The notes beneath the pieces were generated by a model, which was not told the origin of the DNA, ran no database searches, and was given only the letters and a program-made list of their open reading frames with translations. A DNA stretch of 9,870 bases. Origin: Thermoflexia bacterium (lineage in GTDB: Bacteria; Chloroflexota; Anaerolineae; B4-G1; SLSP01). The position numbers were made by a program, and so were the translations under genes. Positions 8,401 to 9,870 of the stretch are shown piece after piece (position 1 is the stretch's first letter; the number at the start of each line of letters is the position of its first letter). The stretch spans positions 1 through 9,870 of the forward strand of contig JAUWHU010000170.1 in assembly GCA_030605705.1 (NCBI GenBank), read 5' to 3'.

Positions 8401-9870
8401 AAGACCGGCCCCAGCAGCGGCACAGCCGGTCAGATGCTCATCTACACCCTGACCATCACCAACGCGGCTACATCTGAGATAATGGCCGATGCCCGCGTGG
8501 TGGATACGGTCGAACCGGCTTCCGCGGTGGCAGCGATGAGCGGCAGCACGCCGGGCGGCGACTGCACAACTGCCGGTGCCGTCATCACCTGTGACCTCTA
8601 CAATGTCGTCACCGATACTATGAGCACGCTCACCGTTTGGGTAACGCCCACGGCAACTTACGATGGCATTCTCACCAACACTGCCACCGTCACGCCCACC
8701 AATGCCATCGATCCCGATGGCGCCGACAATGCCGCCGGGCCGGTCACGACCACCATCATTTACGTCCCGCCCTTCCCCGACTTATGGGTGAATAAAACCG
8801 CGCCGGCCTACGCAGAACCGGGCGAGACTATCGTTTACTCCGTCACTTGGGGCAACAGCGGCGCGCTCACAGCAATCAATAGCATCCTGACCGACACCCT
8901 TCCTGCTGGTGTTACCTTCGTCGCGGCCAGCCCGCCGCAAGATAGCGGCCCCAATCCGCTGGTCTGGAATCTGGGCAATGTAGCCCCCGGCGCGAGTGGC
9001 ACGCACATCGTCACCGTGACTGTGAACGGCGGCTTGTCCGATGGCACAGTGTTGACCAATACGGCCGTCATCACTACCGAGACGAGCGAAGTCGCCACTA
9101 CCAACAATACCGCCGCTGCTGCCACCACAGTCTACCAACTCGGCGGCTATGATCTGAAACTTCACAAAGAAATTCTTGGTGGGGGCGGAACCTACGAGTA
9201 CGGCGATGAGGTGTACTATCAAATCACCATCTCCAACACCGGTCAATTGGCCGCCGATATTGACCTGCTCGACGAAATCCCTGCCGGGACGGCCTACATC
9301 CCCGGTTCTGCAGAAGCCAACGGCGACGGTACAACCCACAGTTTGAGTGACAGCGGCGGTAAAGTTCGCTGGCTGGGCGATATGGGCGCCGGCGGCGTAG
9401 AAGTCGTCTCCTTTGGAATCACAGTCATCTCTCCGCAGGGCGTGGATTGTGGAACGGTGCGTAACGAAGCGCACGCCATCATCCCCGGTGTCTCCTACCA
9501 ATGGGCATCTCAGGTGGATTTCAACGTCCTTTCCCCCGATTTGGGAGTGAGCATTGAAGCCCCGCAGTACGCCGCCAGAGAGTCAGAGTCGGCGATGGAT
9601 TCGTATCCCATCATCGTAACTTACCAGAATGATAACAACCATCTCTACCCCGGCGATGCCTACACCACTGTGCTAACGGTAACGCTGCCTAACAACAACG
9701 CTCTATTGTGGGAAAGCGATCCGCCGCCCACGCAGCAAAACAGCGGGCAGGAATGGGTCTGGAATTTGGAAACAGTAATGGCGGGCGACGAGCAGCCCAT
9801 CGAGATCACCATCCAGCCCAGCCCGGCGACAGCAGGTAATGACTACCTCGTCCGCGCCGAAATTGGAAGC
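5350..9870 (+). CDS. Large secreted protein: signal peptide, jelly-roll/MAM-like domain, DUF11 repeats, parallel beta-helix, choice-of-anchor Q domain (3' partial)
   Basis: ATG at 5350 opens a frame with no stop to the right edge: 1,507 codons, so the protein is truncated by the window. The signal peptide is residues 1-39 (KK, a hydrophobic core from about 9 to 29, likely cleavage VQA/E). Residues 57-223 form a Trp-rich beta-sandwich with four cysteines and a closing YYVDDVRVF, resembling MAM/jelly-roll domains of secreted peptidases. Two DUF11 repeats follow (228-348 and 349-471), each with PDLxITKQA, an N-x-G strand and TDTL. Residues 477 to about 975 are a parallel beta-helix, opened by TIQEAIDAAS and KTLTLRGGYN. 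Residues 977-1008 (AIDQGVDAG, DGQIRP, PDLGADEF) match the choice-of-anchor Q pattern. Further DUF11-like modules start near residues 1013, 1144, 1268 and 1396. The likely role is extracellular or surface binding; no enzyme active site is recognisable, and an anchor may lie beyond the edge. Confidence 0.92.
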   Translation, partial: MNTKKLQHISLALTLSLLALAGVLALLGAGNGGPAIVQAETLPALPAAHLAADDGGWTHSGTRDEWEWGVPSYNSGHGEPLQCAPGSIEGCWVTDLNNTYNANSNQNLTSVVITLPVTATAPISVTWYQAWYMESSSYDHAKSEYRCNGGVWTQMWGHSGGLTYQNWQQVPGGPYGIACVPTDTLQLRFLLDSDGSAQYAGYYVDDVRVFDAAGHDLYAEDFEPTPAPDLHITKQADPRSGGLGGIVTYTLAVSNTGNLAAAGTLLTDTLDAYQRPQGVASSLGSCTIVDSGWGGVVTCTLGDLGIGATAHVTLTAQVTETIPPPQQITNTAEVFGGGEYASTQISLWPDLQITKQANRQAVGPGGTVTYTLHINNAGSLAAANTILTDTLDVYQQPQSVATNFGSCAIADPNWGGVVTCTLGELGIGESAQITFTAQTTSTEPLQGFQQITNTAEVVGGGDSASAQTALWLQTGRVRMVEGVDITPYDTIQEAIDAASGMDSEVWTSGTFAGINQYGGHDQMVYISKTLTLRGGYNADFSVRDPDIYTTTLNAQDNGRVIYITGSGITVTVEGLEITNGEITYSGGDGAGIYVRYATAIISGCHVHNNAIQHNYAYYDCGAGIDLSYAHNSIVRDNYIYQNGNTNTLVRGGGIATDYCNHCQIVGNIIHDNLGHWGGGILVGNTSSMTIQDNDIYNNIADRPGSSNETGGGIYTGSDVDHIILVDNRIYNNNAGQGTGGGVALVCDYNGKIEFTGNTIHNNTAAKGGGMYVYPWTGGTAYISGNTLYENTASGGGAGLFFKASGGSSTLYANEIFSNTSPSSGGGIRIYDDVTLIANRIYSNTGNYGGGINVSDATGVTFINNVIVGNHAISGQGGGIAASNSAVDLRHTTLARNTGNNAVYAYNGSTLFFTNTLVYSHSVGVETESGDPAAVTMTLTLWDAVPVQAVGLVNTLGDITGTVAFDPDGYHLTAASDAIDQGVDAGITDDIDGQIRPMGDYPDLGADEFPVSADLALHKTGPSSGTAGQMLIYTLTITNAATSEIMADARVVDTVEPASAVAAMSGSTPGGDCTTAGAVITCDLYNVVTDTMSTLTVWVTPTATYDGILTNTATVTPTNAIDPDGADNAAGPVTTTIIYVPPFPDLWVNKTAPAYAEPGETIVYSVTWGNSGALTAINSILTDTLPAGVTFVAASPPQDSGPNPLVWNLGNVAPGASGTHIVTVTVNGGLSDGTVLTNTAVITTETSEVATTNNTAAAATTVYQLGGYDLKLHKEILGGGGTYEYGDEVYYQITISNTGQLAADIDLLDEIPAGTAYIPGSAEANGDGTTHSLSDSGGKVRWLGDMGAGGVEVVSFGITVISPQGVDCGTVRNEAHAIIPGVSYQWASQVDFNVLSPDLGVSIEAPQYAARESESAMDSYPIIVTYQNDNNHLYPGDAYTTVLTVTLPNNNALLWESDPPPTQQNSGQEWVWNLETVMAGDEQPIEITIQPSPATAGNDYLVRAEIGS
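6031..6762 (+). repeat. Tandem duplication of a DUF11 module in gene 2, period 363 bp
   Basis: Copy 1 (6031-6393, 121 codons) and copy 2 (6394-6762, 123 codons) are adjacent and clearly related. Both start PDL-H/Q-ITKQA, and share VTYTL, LAAA-x-TxLTDTLD-x-YQ-x-PQ-x-VA, GSC, GWGGVVTCTLG or NWGGVVTCTLG, LGIG, QITNTAEV and GGG. Each copy carries the same pair of cysteines 16 residues apart (GSC and VVTC), probably a disulfide. The four downstream DUF11-like modules are more diverged, so this pair looks like the youngest duplication. Confidence 0.88.
7114..7986 (+). repeat. Eleven-coil G-[GA]-G-[I/V/M/L] ladder of the gene 2 beta-helix
   Basis: A turn of the form GAGI, GGGI, GGGV, GGGM or GAGL occurs with its hydrophobic residue encoded at 7123, 7219, 7309, 7387, 7486, 7573, 7657, 7744, 7828, 7900 and 7984. 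The spacing is 24 to 33 residues (32, 30, 26, 33, 29, 28, 29, 28, 24, 28). Between turns a second motif of the type N-x-I-Y/H-x-N recurs (NYIYQN, NDIYNN, NRIYNN, NTIHNN, NRIYSN). This is what stacked coils of a right-handed parallel beta-helix look like, with Asn ladders at the bends. Confidence 0.85.
8263..8373 (+). other. Choice-of-anchor Q motif closing the gene 2 beta-helix
   Basis: The residues run YHLTAASDAIDQGVDAG, a Thr-Asp-Asp-Ile spacer, then DGQIRPMGDYPDLGADEF. The pattern S-x-AIDxG...DxDGxxRP...DxGAxEF is the hallmark of the choice-of-anchor Q domain, which sits at the C-terminal side of Asn/Gly-rich beta-helix domains in bacterial surface proteins and is followed by varied attachment modules. 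Here it is followed by DUF11-like modules. The assignment is by motif recognition, not by a profile search. Confidence 0.78.

Overview
This window holds two very large, secreted, modular surface proteins encoded in tandem on the + strand, separated by a 266-base repeat-rich intergenic region. Both genes run off the window: the first lacks its 5' end and the second lacks its 3' end. No RNA gene, transposase, CRISPR array or enzyme with recognisable catalytic residues was found. The likely source is a GC-rich bacterium of the Chloroflexota (Anaerolineae/Caldilineae-like). That placement is inference. It rests on the style of the proteins (right-handed beta-helix, DUF11, CARDB, PPC and choice-of-anchor Q modules), on a C-terminal tail ending in YLPLVFRNYAP, which I associate from memory with secreted Chloroflexota proteins, and on a heptanucleotide tandem repeat between genes.

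Layout. Bases 2-5083: gene 1, the C-terminal 1,693 residues of a secreted protein. In order it has a right-handed beta-helix with an internal 209-residue duplication, a PPC-type domain, about ten Ig-like beta-sandwich modules including a clear CARDB domain near the end, and a short C-terminal tail. Bases 5084-5349: intergenic, with a perfect 12-bp inverted repeat, two tandem 36-bp units that each fold into a hairpin with an ACTGA loop, sixteen tandem copies of a CATTYGC heptamer, and a strong AGGAGG ribosome binding site. Bases 5350-9870: gene 2, at least 1,507 residues and without a stop codon in the window. It has a signal peptide, an N-terminal jelly-roll/MAM-like domain, two tandem DUF11 repeats, an Asn/Gly-rich parallel beta-helix of eleven visible coils, a choice-of-anchor Q motif, and at least four further DUF11-like modules.

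The two proteins share a design: a beta-helix plus long strings of Ig-like spacers. This suggests cell-surface or matrix proteins that project or bind something outside the cell, such as polysaccharide or other cells. Nothing in the sequence fixes the ligand. They are neighbours in the same orientation, but no promoter or classical terminator could be placed, so co-transcription is undecided.

No complete new biological system can be demonstrated here. The observations most worth following are the C-terminal tail as a possible sorting signal, the heptamer array ending four bases before a Shine-Dalgarno sequence, the paired hairpin repeats, and the regular coil ladder of gene 2 with its local shift in codon usage.
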